A stretch of 64,000 bases of DNA. Source: Pristionchus mayeri. Lineage: Eukaryota; Nematoda; Chromadorea; Rhabditida; Neodiplogasteridae. Positions 33,037 through 44,574 of the stretch are shown piece by piece; position 1 is the first letter of the stretch, and each line of letters opens with the position of its first letter. The notes under the pieces were generated by a model. The model had not been told where the DNA came from. It saw only the letters and a list, made by a program, of their open reading frames with translations, and searched no databases. The position numbers were made by a program, and so were the translations under genes. The stretch covers positions 39,662,661 through 39,726,660 of the forward strand of contig BTRK01000002.1 in assembly GCA_036245805.1 (NCBI GenBank), given 5' to 3'.

Positions 33037-34235
33037 TACTCCGGTTAGCATATTCCTATTGAAGATTAGATCATAATAGATGGACTATATCGAAAGTAAT
33101 ATGAACCCGATTGTGAAATTCAGAGATTTCTCGACATGGGGAAAGAATTGGGAGTCGCACTTCCATGCTACAGCACACTGAAATCGCATCTGGCAGAGGT
33201 TGTGATACCAGCTGTAGATACGGTCTACGAAAGACACGAGAAGGTCGTCGAGGATACAGTCAGAAATGTCAGCGGGGTCAGAGATTTCACGGTTTCAATC
33301 AGATTTGTTATTTGAACTGTAGCTTACCTCAAAATCAGACGAGCGCAGGCCCCGGCCGCTTACCTCGGCCCGTTCCTGAAAAAGTGCCCATGAGGCGGTA
33401 CGGTACTTACTAATATACCCCTCCCTCCCCTCATAACCTCATAGTGCTCTTGCCGGTGCTGCATTGAGATGGGCGAGTCTCTTCTCGGATCTGAAATATC
33501 AGACTGTAAAATTAGTTAAACATAAAATCACTTGGTGTCCGTATAAAGGTAAAAAATCTTAATCGAGTTTTAACTGTCTAGAAGAGAGGAATCGATGTGG
33601 CTGTCGATGGTCGCTACGGTACACGGGGGTTCACTGCTCGGAACAACACCAACAGCATCGTTGATCTTGCCACGAACCTAGTTCTCAAGGCAGTCGACAT
33701 GCACAAGGACATGAAGGGAATAGGTAGTGTTAGTTGATATTAGTAACTAGTGAGTTGATCACAAGTGGTATACATTACAGATGGTGTGAGTGGGCGGATG
33801 GAAAAAGAGGGAGTGAAGCGAGGGCTGAAGATATTATTGTCAAAACTCTTTACGGTCAGCTATCACAGTTCAGGACTAACTAATCAGCAGTAGTGAAACA
33901 TGACTAATGCTACGCCTTCCTAGATAAGAAGTGTAACTTCTGACAATGACGCTAAAATCGGAAAAATGCTAAGATCCGATCCACTCTTCTCCAAAATTAG
34001 ACACTCTCTTGACTTCTGGCACCTAGTGAAGGGAATCAACAGCGATCTGAGAGAGGTAATTGATTAGTAGTTAGAGAAGCAAGCGTTAAAGTACCCCACC
34101 GAGGAACGTGTTTTTTTAAAAACATTTTTCTAAAAATCAAAAATTGATCATAAAATGATTATACAATAATCACATATACGGTAGGATACTTTAAAATAAT
34201 GTTAAAACCTATTTTGGATTTTTAGAAAAATGTTT

Positions 34236-34288
34236 GACCCAAGGAACTGGATCTGACCCAAGGAACTGGATCTGACCCAAGGAACTGG
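34236..34288 (+). repeat. Tandem repeat, 19-bp units
   Basis: 'gacccaaggaactggatct' occurs twice, followed by a third partial copy, in an intron of the THAP-like gene. Confidence 0.85.
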
Positions 34289-35624
34289 GTTACGGTAGTT
34301 ACTTGGGTGCTGTATAATCGATTGAACATGGCACCAGGACTTTAAAAAAATAAAGTTAGTTCACGATAATCGGGGTTACGGTAGTGATATACGGTATCAG
34401 GGGTACTGTACTATCTATTGGGTACGGTATAGAGCAAGAATCAACTCAACAAAGGTGCCGTTTCTGTCTGGGATCAGCGAATGCACGCACAAGGATCTAC
34501 CGGAGTCACCACAGCACAAGATCGACAGGAAGAGCGAGGAATTCCGACTGCTCAAAAAGGTGATACTGAAGCCCACCTTCCTCTCTGGATTCCTCCGAGC
34601 TTCACCCAAGAAGAACACCTCTCCCTGCGAATCCTTCAACCGACTGATTAACCTCTATGTGCCCAAGGATATCGCCATGTAAGACATTATAAGACCTACG
34701 CATTATGGAAGCTGAGCAAAAGTTTAAAGAACCAGCTACAGTAACTGAGCTACTACAACGCATATTCAGCTACCCCAACTTCTACCATGAGAAGATCAAA
34801 CTCGCGGTGCTGCATCATAACGCCATCGCGATGGCCGATCTTCTCCATCTCAGGAAGGAGAAATCCTCATATGCGACAAGAGTGAAGGGAAGGGAGGTGC
34901 TGAGCGTGAAGAGGAAAATGACTGCAGTAGATCACAAATGGAGAGGAGAGGTTAGCATCTTTAAAAAAAATAGCATTCCATCTCAGTAATATATTTGCTA
35001 GTAGAAAACAAACAAATATTTTAGGTTTGGAAGGAGGTCCAAGACGTGGTTCGCCAAAGGAAGCTGGACGCATACCTCAAGAAGGTCGGCGCCCCCGATT
35101 CGTTCACCTATGTGAAGACGCTCTACGGGGAGGAGCAGGGCCAGGAGGAAGGGAATGCGGTAGACGATGGAGGAGAGAGTGATGCGTCCGTCGAGTTGGG
35201 AGGAGGATACGGTGAAGAGGTCGACTCGGACTCGAACCCCATCATGGACCCGATCGTGTTCAGTGATGAACGCGATTCGGAGTCGGATCATGAGAGGGGA
35301 GAGACGAGGGAGGAGACTCGTTCTTCTGGTTCCGAGTGGAACGAAGGAGAGGAGGAGGAGCCGAAGACTCCAGCTGATCGTGGAAGGGGGCGAAGGGAGC
35401 AAGGGAAGGCGAGAGGAAGCACCAGAGGGAAGGGGAGGGTGGCAGAGGAAGACGAGACATCTGAGGAAGAGGAAGCAGGCGAAGAAGGGGAGGTGAAGCA
35501 GCCAGAGAGACCGAGGAGAGTGAGGAAGACGAAGAGGGGAAGAGGGGAGGAAGCGGATGGAGATGAGGAAGGTTACGAGGGGGATGGAAACGAGCCAGCC
35601 AAGAGGGGCAGAGGGAAGAAGTAG

Positions 35625-35802
35625 GATTAGTTAATAGGAACATGCAGGGACTGGACAATTGTTAGGGGCACATGCGTATTTTCCAACTTTCATTATTATG
35701 TTATCCCACCTATGTTATCCTCAATTTGTACTTGTGTTGATGGTGATTAATAAATAACTTTTGAAAATATACCCCCCCCCCCCTGTCCCTCCGCTCCTAC
35801 TC
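35625..35802. other. Convergent 3' ends with a homopolymeric C run
   Basis: Only about 180 bp separate the stop codon of the THAP-like gene from the last recognisable exon of the opposing hydrolase gene. It contains a run of about 13 C near 35,772. The final exon expected for the hydrolase is not here. Confidence 0.4.
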
Positions 35803-38675
35803 ACCTTGGTCTCCTTCAGTCGATGGGCGTAGATGGCTCCCTCATCTCGCAGCACGTCGAACTCGCACGTGGCGAATAGGGCGCGCGGCAGGTCGGACAG
35901 ATCGGGCTGCATCATCGGAGCGAAGTCCGGATTCGTCAGGAACGGCATGACGTACTCCTACAAAACCAGATTGTGATAGATTATCGTAGCCAAGGCTACC
36001 GCAGAACATGGGCACCCTTGATTCTAGCAGCAAAGTCATCCCGGTTTTGGATAAGACCATACGTGGGCAGGCAACGACCCACAATTTTTACGAAGTTGTT
36101 CAGTTCCTCCTGTACTTTGGCTCAAAGTAGCCTGGCAAACAGTGATTCTAAAAATCTAATGCCTTTGATCCTAATCAAATTCCCCCAGGAGAAAATCTAA
36201 TGCCCGTGGATGGAGCGAAATTTTGAAAATTTTAGAAGTTGTCCAAATCTTCCAGAAAGTAGGTGTCTCAAAGTAGGCTGTGGAACGGTCGTTCTAAAAA
36301 TCTAATACCTTTGGTCCTAATCAAATGCCCCTATGAGATAATCTAATGCCCTCAAATTTGGGCCGGACCGTGCCCACCTCTGGATAATACTTCTGCCAAT
36401 TTTAGTGCACCAGTTTCCGTAAACCTTGCCGGTTTTGTCACTGCCCTAGTGGGCGCCATCCCGGGATTTAAAACTCAGCAGCAATCACTGCCCACGTATG
36501 GGCTACCGTACCATCAACTCCTTCTTGACGATCACCGGCTGCGGGAGGTCCGTGCCATTAACATCGTCATGGAAGGCCTCCGGCAGCACGTTGTAGTCCA
36601 TGTACTGTAACGATCAATACCTTCTCATACCGTAACCATCAATCGATACCGTACCTGATTCCTGGCCTCCTCGCTCACGTATCCGTTGGTGGTTGCGGCG
36701 TGGGCGAACTCGGGGTGCGCATTCACGTCGACGCCCGCGTACCACAGGCAGTAAAGGGCCACAGAGAGGGGTCTACAACAATTATAGTAAATATGGTTTC
36801 GGCTGAGACTAGTGTTTTTTTTCCAACAAAGCCTTTCCTATGGTTGACTGCGTTTTGGAATACAAATATAAAGAGGATGAATCGAAAAATTGAACCATTA
36901 AAAGGCCACGATAAATATGTCAATGTTGAGTTGAATGGAGTGATATTCCATCGAGATAGTGTACGTTGAAATAATTTCCGCTGTATATACAAGCCCTCAC
37001 TAGAGATGATCACCACTTTCCCCACGTCCATACTAAGGATGGATCCATTTCCCATCCTTGTATGTCATCGGGCAGATTCATGTAGGCACGCGCTTCTTCC
37101 ACAGCCGTGTCCTGTGTATATCAAAGGTCAATTTCAACCACAGTCGTATACCTTTATCTTCTCGGCCATATAGGATGAGCCAGCCTCGGAGATCGAAGGA
37201 ATGTCGAGGTACCTGTGTGAGATTGGCGTTATCGTTTGTCATATTTTCGAAAATCTAGAAATAATATTTAAAAAATTCTTACATCGCTGAATTGAGCATG
37301 CCGAACAGCGCGTTCGCCGTGGGTAGTGCCTCGAAGAAGCGTCGTTCTAGGGGCGCGATCTGGGTCTGTAAGGACATCAATTTTAATTAGACATCAGGTT
37401 AAAACCACCGAACCCTCACGAGACCGTACCCGTCCGCAGTATTTGTTGTCGCTGTTGTAGCGCGTTTCTACCTCTTGCTCGGTGGGGTGGGGTGGGAAAC
37501 TACAAAATATTATCCTTATCATATTTTCGTTTTTTTCAAATTTTTATTTAAAATATTTAAAAATAACTTACCCCTGCAGCCAGTTGAGGATGAGCTGCAT
37601 GTCGGAGTTGGTGACGTTTGGCAGTGGGATGACAAAGTCGGAGTTGATGCCAGACTGCACCTGCAGTATAAGGTCCAATCAGTAGCTGCAGTACTCCTAT
37701 ATTCGAAATGTCCTTCGCAAAGTGATCGCTCGTCCCACCACTTTCATGTTTCATCGACACCTCATAAACGAATCGTCCGAAACACGAACCTCGCGGTGAA
37801 ACTTGGAGAACAGTCGGGGGTGCTGCTTGTGGGAGAAGCTCTCGACCATATGCTGGAAGCCGAATCACTTGAAGTGCACGGATACCAGCTTGTACGCGCA
37901 CATCACCTGGCATTCGATATTTAAATAATTTAATTATAAACATTTTGAATCTTCTTGAGAATCACAAATTGGCTTGGCAACTTTTAGAATTCATGAGGGA
38001 CCAACACAATCAAAAAATACAAATTCACTATGGCGATCTGAGAATCAACAGTAGATCCAGTATGCATATCTTCGACAAACAGACCGGCCGCAGGCTAGTT
38101 ATCTAGTTACCCTCGACATTTTCGGCTCCGGGCTCTCTTTTTTTCTGGCACGAGTTTCAGCAATAATTAGGATAGCTACTTTTCAGTTTCAAGGAAATGA
38201 TATGGCGAATCCCGTCATTAAAAGTAGAGCCTACTTACCGTCGGCCGGCTCCCGGAACTCCTTGTTGTTGGCGATGTCGATGGGACGACCTCCCGCTTCG
38301 CCAGCTCCTCCTTCGAGAAGTTGCACGCCTGAGTTTTTAATAATTAAAAATAATTTTAAATGTTGAACAGTAAAATAACGACAAACAGGTTGACCCTACG
38401 AGCATATTTGCGCATTCAATAATTAAATCTAAACTAGTAATCGCAATGCATACGTCCTTCAATATCACTCTTGTAAGGTTATGGGAAACTACCCTTGTGC
38501 ATCGTGCTTATATAAAATAAAAGTCACATTGCAATGATCCTAATCTACATCGTCTGTACCTTGTCGGGGGCGGACAGTAGAGGGCTGCAGCCGTCAGCAG
38601 TACCAGCACGCCCACGCGCACGATCGTGCCTCCGGCGATGAGATGCGATCCCTTCTTCTGCTTCTCGCCAGCCAT
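35803..38675 (-). pseudogene. Alpha/beta-hydrolase (arylacetamide-deacetylase-like) gene, catalytic motifs not found
   Basis: The C-terminal exons are clear. 35,803-35,957 encodes TNPDFAPMMQPDLSDLPRAL, then ATCEFDVLRDEGAIYAHRLK, containing the acidic member of the catalytic triad seen in the AADAC/hormone-sensitive-lipase group (cEFDvLRDdG). About 36,509-36,604 encodes YNVLPEAFHDDVNGTDLPQP, and 36,654-36,772 encodes PLSVALYCLWYAGVDVNAHP. Further upstream, exon-like blocks with GT/AG borders encode FFEALPTANALFGMLNSA, YLDIPSISEAGSSYMAEKIK, SGINSDFVIPLPNVTNSDMQ and CNFSKEELAKRE. A first exon at 38,675 (MAGEKQKKGSHLIAGGTIVR plus a hydrophobic stretch) would be a membrane anchor. I could not find HGGG or GDSAGG, nor the last exon with the catalytic histidine. 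It is either a degraded gene or a fusion of two genes. A 150-bp direct duplication lies in one intron. Confidence 0.45.
36119..36355 (+). repeat. Direct duplication within hydrolase intron
   Basis: 'tctaaaaatctaatgccttt' followed by 'gatcctaatcaaat' occurs at about 36,147 and again (one or two changes) at about 36,293, with 'ctcaaagtag' ahead of each. Two tandem units of about 145-150 bp, the second partial. Confidence 0.75.
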
Positions 38676-39611
38676 CTGAATCGAATATGAGAGGGTGAGC
38701 AATCGATAAGTGATCCGATTAGAGACCAACCTCGCTTCGCAGCTCCTTCTGCGGTGTTCGCTGTTGCGCTTGGTGCGTGGAGGTGCGAGCAGTGGCAATA
38801 CTCGCTTTCTTGTTAGTGTGTGAGTGGTGTAGCTGTGGCTAATGGCGTCTCGCTAGGCGAGAAAGAGCTCTTCTCTGAAATGTTAAACAATTAGCGAAAG
38901 CGCTGGAATATAATATCATTCGAGTTCAAAAAATACGCAAATACGAGAACCAGAATTAAATTGACGAAAATAAGTAAATCAGAGACGCGCGCCGATGGAA
39001 GAGAAGCACTTTATAGTACGTGCTCCCGAGAAAGGCGGGAGGGGGCCGGGGGAGGGGTAGATCAGTGCCCTCTCCTCCTCCTTCACCTATTCCCTCGTCT
39101 ACTATCGATTGACTCAGTATTGCTAGAGCGACAAGGCAAGAGAACGCCAGTGGAAATTAGCGAGCTTTTCGATTAACTTTTTGTAAAAACACGTTTTCCA
39201 GGTGCAATTCAAAGCGTGATGAGTAGTTTCCGTAGTTCGGCTCAAGTACATTGATCATAAAACACATAAACACGAGCAAAACGTGAAAAAAACGCCGACG
39301 GCGGAAGGGCGCCGGAAGCCAACAACTTTTACAAAATGACCGCACATTACTCACCAAACTACAGTACTACCCCACAATGTACAACACGAACAGTTTTTTA
39401 AATTTGTTATTTTCAAGCTGTATTTTCAATACGAAACATATTTTTAATATTTTTTAAAGTTTTTACATAAGTTTTGAATCGACGATGACTAGCGATATTC
39501 AAAATTATATAAATTTTTAAAAATAAAACTTTCTGACCACAGGATTCCTTTAAGTAACCATTTACTAATTGAATGATTGTATATTGGACCACGTTTATAT
39601 CAAACACAATA

Positions 39612-39720
39612 TTTTTTGTCGTCACCTTGTCATACCTAACCCATACCTTTTTACCTTTTTTGTCATACCTAACCCATACCTTTTTGTCATACCTTTTTGT
39701 CATACCTAACCCTTGCACAA
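39612..39720 (+). repeat. Minisatellite 'tgtcatacctaaccca'
   Basis: At least four partial direct copies of 'ttttttgtcatacctaaccc' with variable T-rich spacing. Confidence 0.8.
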
Positions 39721-39989
39721 CTCATTTGCACAACTCATTTCCGCAGATCATACTCGATCTACCAATTGTCGTTTTCAATTATTTCGTTTTTTTATCACTC
39801 GGTCATTATTATATTCTGCAAAACAAGTTCAACATCAGGAAAATAATATATATGTGGCTAGAATAAGAATGACAAATGAAATGAAAAGAGCAAAGATAAA
39901 CGAGAGTGAAGGAAAGGGTCTAATGCGATAGAGAAGAACTAGAACGTGATAGATTGAGCGAGAGGGCCTCCCCCTACCTCCCCCTTTTT

Positions 39990-40029
<40 letters not shown>
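39990..40029 (+). repeat. (CT)n microsatellite
   Basis: About 20 uninterrupted CT dinucleotides. Confidence 0.95.
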
Positions 40030-40031
<2 letters not shown>

Positions 40032-40395
40032 ACCTGTCAATCAGATTGCTAGAGTGCAAGTGAAATAATACTGATTTGAGCAACTACGATTACGATCAAG
40101 AATCGGCAGACAAGCCGTTCGACGTTTCACAGTTATAGTTTCAGATGTTTCGCTGTTTTAGTAGTTATAGATAGTTATCACGCCTTTCACGAGATATTCG
40201 AGCTGACTCTGGGAATGGACGCAAAATCGGGAAATCGGTTCTGACCAGTTTTGGACACCTTGATGCCTGTCAGATCCCCAAAGTTTCGGTTTAATCTTCA
40301 AATTCAAAATCTTTATTCAATACAACATAATTGGCATATTGTGATACAACAGCTAGTATTAGTACATATATGAGCACAATGCAAGCGTGTCACGT

Positions 40396-41072
40396 TTACG
40401 AACACTCTTTGAGCTCGAATTGCTCATAGAGACCAGGTGCAGTCTCACTAGTAGGCTCCTGCCACACGGACTTATCAGCTCTTGCAGTCAGCCAATGGCC
40501 ATGGTCACCTTGGAACGACCAGGACCCATTGGTGTTCTTGACTGCCCACCACATTTCCCATGCAGCAGCTTCCGGTTGGAGTTTTATTGTATTGAGATGC
40601 GATGCGCTTACAAACAAATTGGTATTATAGACCCCGTTCATCCTCATTACCGCCTGAAATTGTATTTATAGATATTATGAAAGAAACGAAATGAAGATAG
40701 TGTTACACGTACCTTTCCATCCTTCTTCTCGATAGTCCAACGTACCCACCGATCAGTCGGGGGTCCATCTGCCAAGTCGGCATGTCCCGCGTAAAAATTA
40801 GGGGGGCCTCCAAGACCACCAGGCGGGTATTCAACAGCATGAAGAAAAGTGCCGAAGTAGGACTTAATGGTACGTTGTCCCAGGATTTCATCTGGAACTG
40901 CTGCCTGAAAAAAAAACAAATCATTGTTGGAGACCCTTTGCATTTTGAATAGCATAGGAAACTAAAATCACCTAATAATTTGTAATCAATAAAGCAATAT
41001 AGCACAAACCTTTGTAATCCCAACTATCCCCATGACCAAGAGAGGAAGGATGGTGGAGCGAGAGAGAAACAT
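40396..41072 (-). CDS. Secreted beta-trefoil (fascin-like) protein, 170 aa
   Basis: There are three minus-strand exons: 41,072-41,010, 40,904-40,713 and 40,653-40,396 (63 + 192 + 258 bp, all phase 0, total 171 codons with stop). Exon 1 is a signal peptide, MFLSRSTILPLLVMGIVGIT. The mature part has two repeats of the form 'SYFGTFLHA...NFYAGHADL..RWVRWTIEKKDGK' and 'WEMWWAVKNTNGSWSFQGDH' followed by GHWLTARADKSVW and EQFELKEC. The 'G.(F/W)L.A......W......DG....GDHG.WL.A' spacing is typical of fascin-like actin-crosslinking/beta-trefoil folds, which in secreted nematode proteins may bind carbohydrates. That function is inferred. Donors and acceptors are consensus (GTTTGT, GTACGT; TTTCAG). All exons are intact, so this is the best-defined functional gene in this part. 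Confidence 0.75.
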
Positions 41073-41254
41073 CTGTGAAATGTGATTGAAGGCAGTAGAT
41101 GCACATACACTGACAAAGATGATGATGAAAAGGCTGATTCATAATTTTTCCAAAGAAATAGATGTTCAGAAACCTAATTGTGTAGAAATGGAAAGCACTC
41201 TGAGATCGTCACGTCTGTCCACCCTCTTATACCAAACCGTTAAACCTTAGCGAC

Positions 41255-43235
41255 CTTTCGTCTCTCGCGATAAGGAATCCTTCGTAAACGCATATCCGTG
41301 CAGAAAACATGTATGTGCAGGAGAGAGAGCATTCGGGAGAAACGTTTTGTGTTGAAAAGTGCGAAGGCTGTGTGCTGACACCTAAGATAGATTTTTGTAT
41401 CTCTATATCATTTCAGCAGTAGAGAGAGCGTGTATCTAGAGGAGAGATTACACACAAAAATAAGGCATGGCTTGTACAGATACGTGCAGTACGTGTTAGC
41501 GGTTTTATCTCGCGGTTTCACTGGTATCATCTTTTAGCAATGGCCCCATCAGTATTGTAAACAGTGCAAAATACATGACGCCAGTGCTAAAAAGGCAGAT
41601 ACCACGTTTACAGGGACATACACCGCTTTGACGTGTATGCTGAACTTCACGATCAGCACATAATCTTATGGGCCTCGTTTCTAATGTGGTGTTAGTTCTC
41701 AGGAAATGTAAATGAAAATGACTTTACATTTTAATTCCGTAAACCGGTCAGGTCTGAGTATTCCGTCGAGTCACATTCCTACACACGCGAATTTGTCATT
41801 TTACCTCAAAATCATCAGATTATTATGTTAAATTAAATAAATAGCCGTGTTCGCCATCTCATTCTGTTTTCTCCCACTTTCATCACAATTTTTGTGAGAT
41901 ATGGTATTAAATCTGATTGCAACGGGTTGTCATCTGGAGCTAACGGGGTTCCATGCCTTCAGCAACGTTGATTTCCCAAAATTACATAAAAACCGAAATA
42001 TGATTTTTTTTGCAGAGCCAAACTCCTTCGGATCAGATCGTTTATTTAACAATTTTCCGCATATGTGCGAAGATCATGTGCTAATCTTGAAGTTCAGCAT
42101 TCACGTCAAAGCGGTTTATGCAGCTTGCGAAAGATTTCTTATCGCGAGATCACAGGTCGCTATGGTTGCACGGTTTGGCATGAGGCAGGCGTGACGATCT
42201 CAGTGTGCATTTCCATTTAACTTTAATGCATTGACACCTTAGATAGATAGATAATAATAGTAATAACATTTATCACGTCAGGCAATATTGCTCGGGTGAG
42301 GATGGTTGCGCTCTGCCATAGAGGACCAATCGCTCTCTTGAGGTCCCCATCGAGTCCAGGGATGACCTTGTGGGCGCGCACGATTGTAGGGCGTCCACAC
42401 GGTAGTCGCATTCCTCGTATCTTCAGAGACCACTTTGCTTTGCATTTGAGGGCCTCTTTATTCCAGTCGTGCCCTCCGGTAATCTCGCGTAGCCTTTCGT
42501 TTCTCATTCGATCCTTGAGGGACACTCCGGTAATTCTACGTTCCATCTTCCGCCTAACGTGCAAAATTAATGGGGGTTAATGAGGCCATTACTGAAAATA
42601 ATATCACTTTTGCAGGGACATATACCGCTTTGATGTGAATGTTGAACTTCAGGATCAGCACATCTTCGCACATATGAGGAAAACTGTTAAATAAAATTAC
42701 ACATCCGAATGAGTTTGGCCCTGCAAAAAAAATAGTTCGATTTTTATGTAATTTTGGGAAATCAACGTAGCTGAAGGCGTGGAAGCCCCGTTGGCTCCAG
42801 ATGACAACGCGTTACAATCAGATTTAATAACATATCTCGCACTAAAATTGTGATGAAAGTGGGAGAAAACGTCAAAGTATGTCCCTGTAAACGTGGTATC
42901 TGCCTTTTTAGCACTGGCGTCATGTATTTTGCACTGTTTACAATACTGATGGGGCCATTGCTGAAAGATGAGATCAGTGAAACCGCGAGATAAAACCGCC
43001 AAGACGTACTGCACGTATCATTGCAATCCATGCATTATTTTTGTAAGTGGTCTCTCCTCTAGATACACGCTCTCTCTACTACTGAAATAATATGGAGATA
43101 CAATCATAGGTGTCAGCACACAGCCTTCGCACTTTTCAGCACAAAAGTTTCTCCCGAGTGCTCTCTCACGGATATGCGTTTACGATTGATTCTTTATCGC
43201 GAGATACGAAAGGTCGCTATGAAGGTCGCTATGGC
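41255..43235. repeat. ~2-kb composite palindrome with LINE relic at its centre
   Basis: 'gccagtgctaaaaaggcag' (about 41,580) is complemented by 'ctgcctttttagcactggc' (about 42,903). 'gggttgtcatctggagc' (41,925) is complemented near 42,798, and 'tcgcgagatcacaggtcgct' (42,145) recurs near 43,196 and, inverted, at 41,262. The arms cover about 41,255-42,190 and 42,590-43,235. A reverse-transcriptase relic (42,223-42,564) lies between them. Confidence 0.8.
42223..42570 (-). pseudogene. LINE C-terminal relic with microsatellite tail
   Basis: RRKMERRITGVSLKDRMRNE and HDWNKEALKCKAKWSLKIRG align with RKMERRMVGVTWKDKWSNE and DWVDEAIRRKIAWANKIRK of the 20.6-kb LINE. Nothing of the YADD region remains. 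On the 3' side it ends in (TATC)-type repeats (42,239-42,262). Confidence 0.8.
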
Positions 43236-43437
43236 AGCGTCGTATGAAGAAGAGGAGGAGGATGTGGAGGAATCTTTTGGAAAAGATGATGAATATACAT
43301 TAAGAATATTGATTTGACACTTCATTAATTCAGCAGCGTTGAATGGAATTCATAGGAACATTTTTCGATACATATATTTGCTTATTGGATTAAATACTGT
43401 TTTATTAGAGGCTGTTTACGAATAGTACTTCGTACAT

Positions 43438-43748
43438 TTACGAATTGTACTTCATACCCTTCTTGTCTTCGCTCTTATCTTCGTGAGGACGTTTCTGAAA
43501 GAAGAAAACGAGTTCAGAGAGAGTTGAGAGAGAAAGTGAAAGTGACTATTAGAGTTCGAGAAATGAAACCACGGTCTCTTCATTCTACACACTCTCTCGC
43601 CATTCGGCCGGTCGAGAGAGTGTGTAGAATGAAGAGACCGTGGTTTCATTTCTCGAACTCTATTGACTATTAGAAGTCCGGAATGAATGGATTCTGCATC
43701 GACGCCGAGGTCGGAGAACACGGCGAGGCCAGACTTGGACGCCTGAGG
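43438..43748 (-). pseudogene. Two-exon 3' fragment of an unidentified gene with MITE in the intron
   Basis: The minus-strand exon ending about 43,674 encodes ASKSGLAVFSDLGVDAESIH after a CAG acceptor. It has strongly GC-ending codons, which points to real coding use. The last exon 43,494-43,438 encodes KRPHEDKSEDKKGMKYNS-stop. The intron holds a MITE. Not recognised as a family; the tail is Lys/Glu-rich. 5' exons were not found. Confidence 0.4.
43550..43662. mobile_element. MITE family 1, copy 3, with 8-bp target duplication
   Basis: The 113-bp element opens tagagttcgagaaatgaaac and closes gtttcatttctcgaactcta, a perfect 20-bp terminal inverted repeat. Flanks are GTGACTAT (43,542-43,549) and TTGACTAT (43,663-43,670), 7 of 8 matching. 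Confidence 0.9.
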
Positions 43749-44154
43749 AGAATTATATCATTCCAGAAGTACATGAACCATCCTTAGGATCGTATGTCCA
43801 TAGGATATTTCACGCTCACGACTACACCACCCTGTTTAGATTCCGTAGCTAGGCGATCTTGAGTTTGACTACTTATCTATGTTCATGATATACCACGCGT
43901 GTGGCGTAAAAATCGAAAAAAAATCGGGGGTCTTGATCACAATTTTTGATCCCTATGTTTGAATACATTATTCGAAAGCTAATAGGGTCCCCACAAGATA
44001 GCGTTGAGCTTTCATTGACTCGACTATAATGCTGATCATTGTCAATATAATTACGTTTTACTAAATCTTCGGGTAATTTCCTGTGGGACATGATAAACAC
44101 GCTCATCAGCTATATAGAGGCATTGCCACATATCCGAAGATTCGACAATAAGTT

Positions 44155-44345
44155 TCCAATAAGAGTATCAATCACTAATTGCCACCCAACCTTTTACGTT
44201 GAGGAAATCGGAATTCATTTGTGAAGACGAGCGTATCAATGGTCTTTTCACTAAAGTGATTTGCTTCCCAAGTGATCTCCGGGATGGCGACATTTGGTAG
44301 TAGATAGACGATCTCCAGAGCGCTTGAGCTGCTATTGCTTTATTC
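44155..44345 (-). pseudogene. Single exon of the F-box-like orphan family
   Basis: The minus-strand exon encodes YLLPNVAIPEITWEANHFSE, then KTIDTLVFTNEFRFPQRKR. It matches the exon at 56,500-56,640 (LLPNVAIPEVTWEANYLGD, KSIDTIVLTNES) almost residue for residue. Following exons of that gene are not found to the left. A relocated or truncated duplicate. Confidence 0.5.
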
Positions 44346-44574
44346 ACGTAAATCTAGTGTGCGAAAATAATTTTCAAAGAACTGTTGTTCATTTCTGCCA
44401 CCTCTGATTAATCATAAAGGATGAGCCCATAGTAGACTTAGTCAACAACTGCAGCGTCAAGGCATCTCCTCAACACACATACATGTAGTTATGAAGGTAT
44501 CTACATGAAACCGAAATTTTTGCAGAATCTATAACACGGGTCTCCTGTAAAAGTGTATGAAAACGAGGCGCTTT

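Larger units (their letters stand above)
30452..35624 (+). pseudogene. THAP-like / transposase-derived nuclear protein, interrupted by mariner
   Basis: About eleven exons. Exon 1 (30,452-30,667) starts MPFNCVVCPRK and has RKEWLLRLN and FLNHF, a THAP-like finger in which the cysteine expected near the final H is not seen. Exons 2-3 (30,777-30,833; 30,995-31,114) join in phase. Exon 4 (31,415-31,786) has a CREC...CNVC zinc ribbon. Exons 5-8 (33,126-33,291; 33,582-33,723; 33,781-33,854; 33,924-34,055) encode MGKELGVALPCYSTLKSHL, VAVDGRYGTRGFTARNNTNS, SGRMEKEGVKRGL and SVTSDNDAKI followed by HSLDFWHLVKGI. That is the DDE-like core of a transposase-derived animal family. Exons 9-10 have ISECTHKDLPESPQHK, SPCESFNRLINLYVPKD and AVLHHNAIAMADLL. 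Exon 11 (35,025-35,624) is an acidic/Arg-rich disordered tail. The mariner at 31,787 adds a stop five codons after exon-4 coding sequence ends, so the present allele should be truncated. Exon 9-10 boundaries are uncertain. Confidence 0.65.
38800..40390. other. Intergenic with simple repeats
   Basis: No gene supported. Holds a minisatellite of ~22-bp units (39,612-39,720, 'tgtcatacctaaccca' with T-rich spacers) and a (CT)n run of about 40 bp (39,990-40,029). Confidence 0.5.

Noticed and set aside
35260..35658. 132-codon minus-strand open frame rich in Pro/Ser/Leu
   Set aside because: It is the complement of the acidic/Arg-rich tail exon of the THAP-like gene; repetitive GA-rich sequence keeps several frames open.
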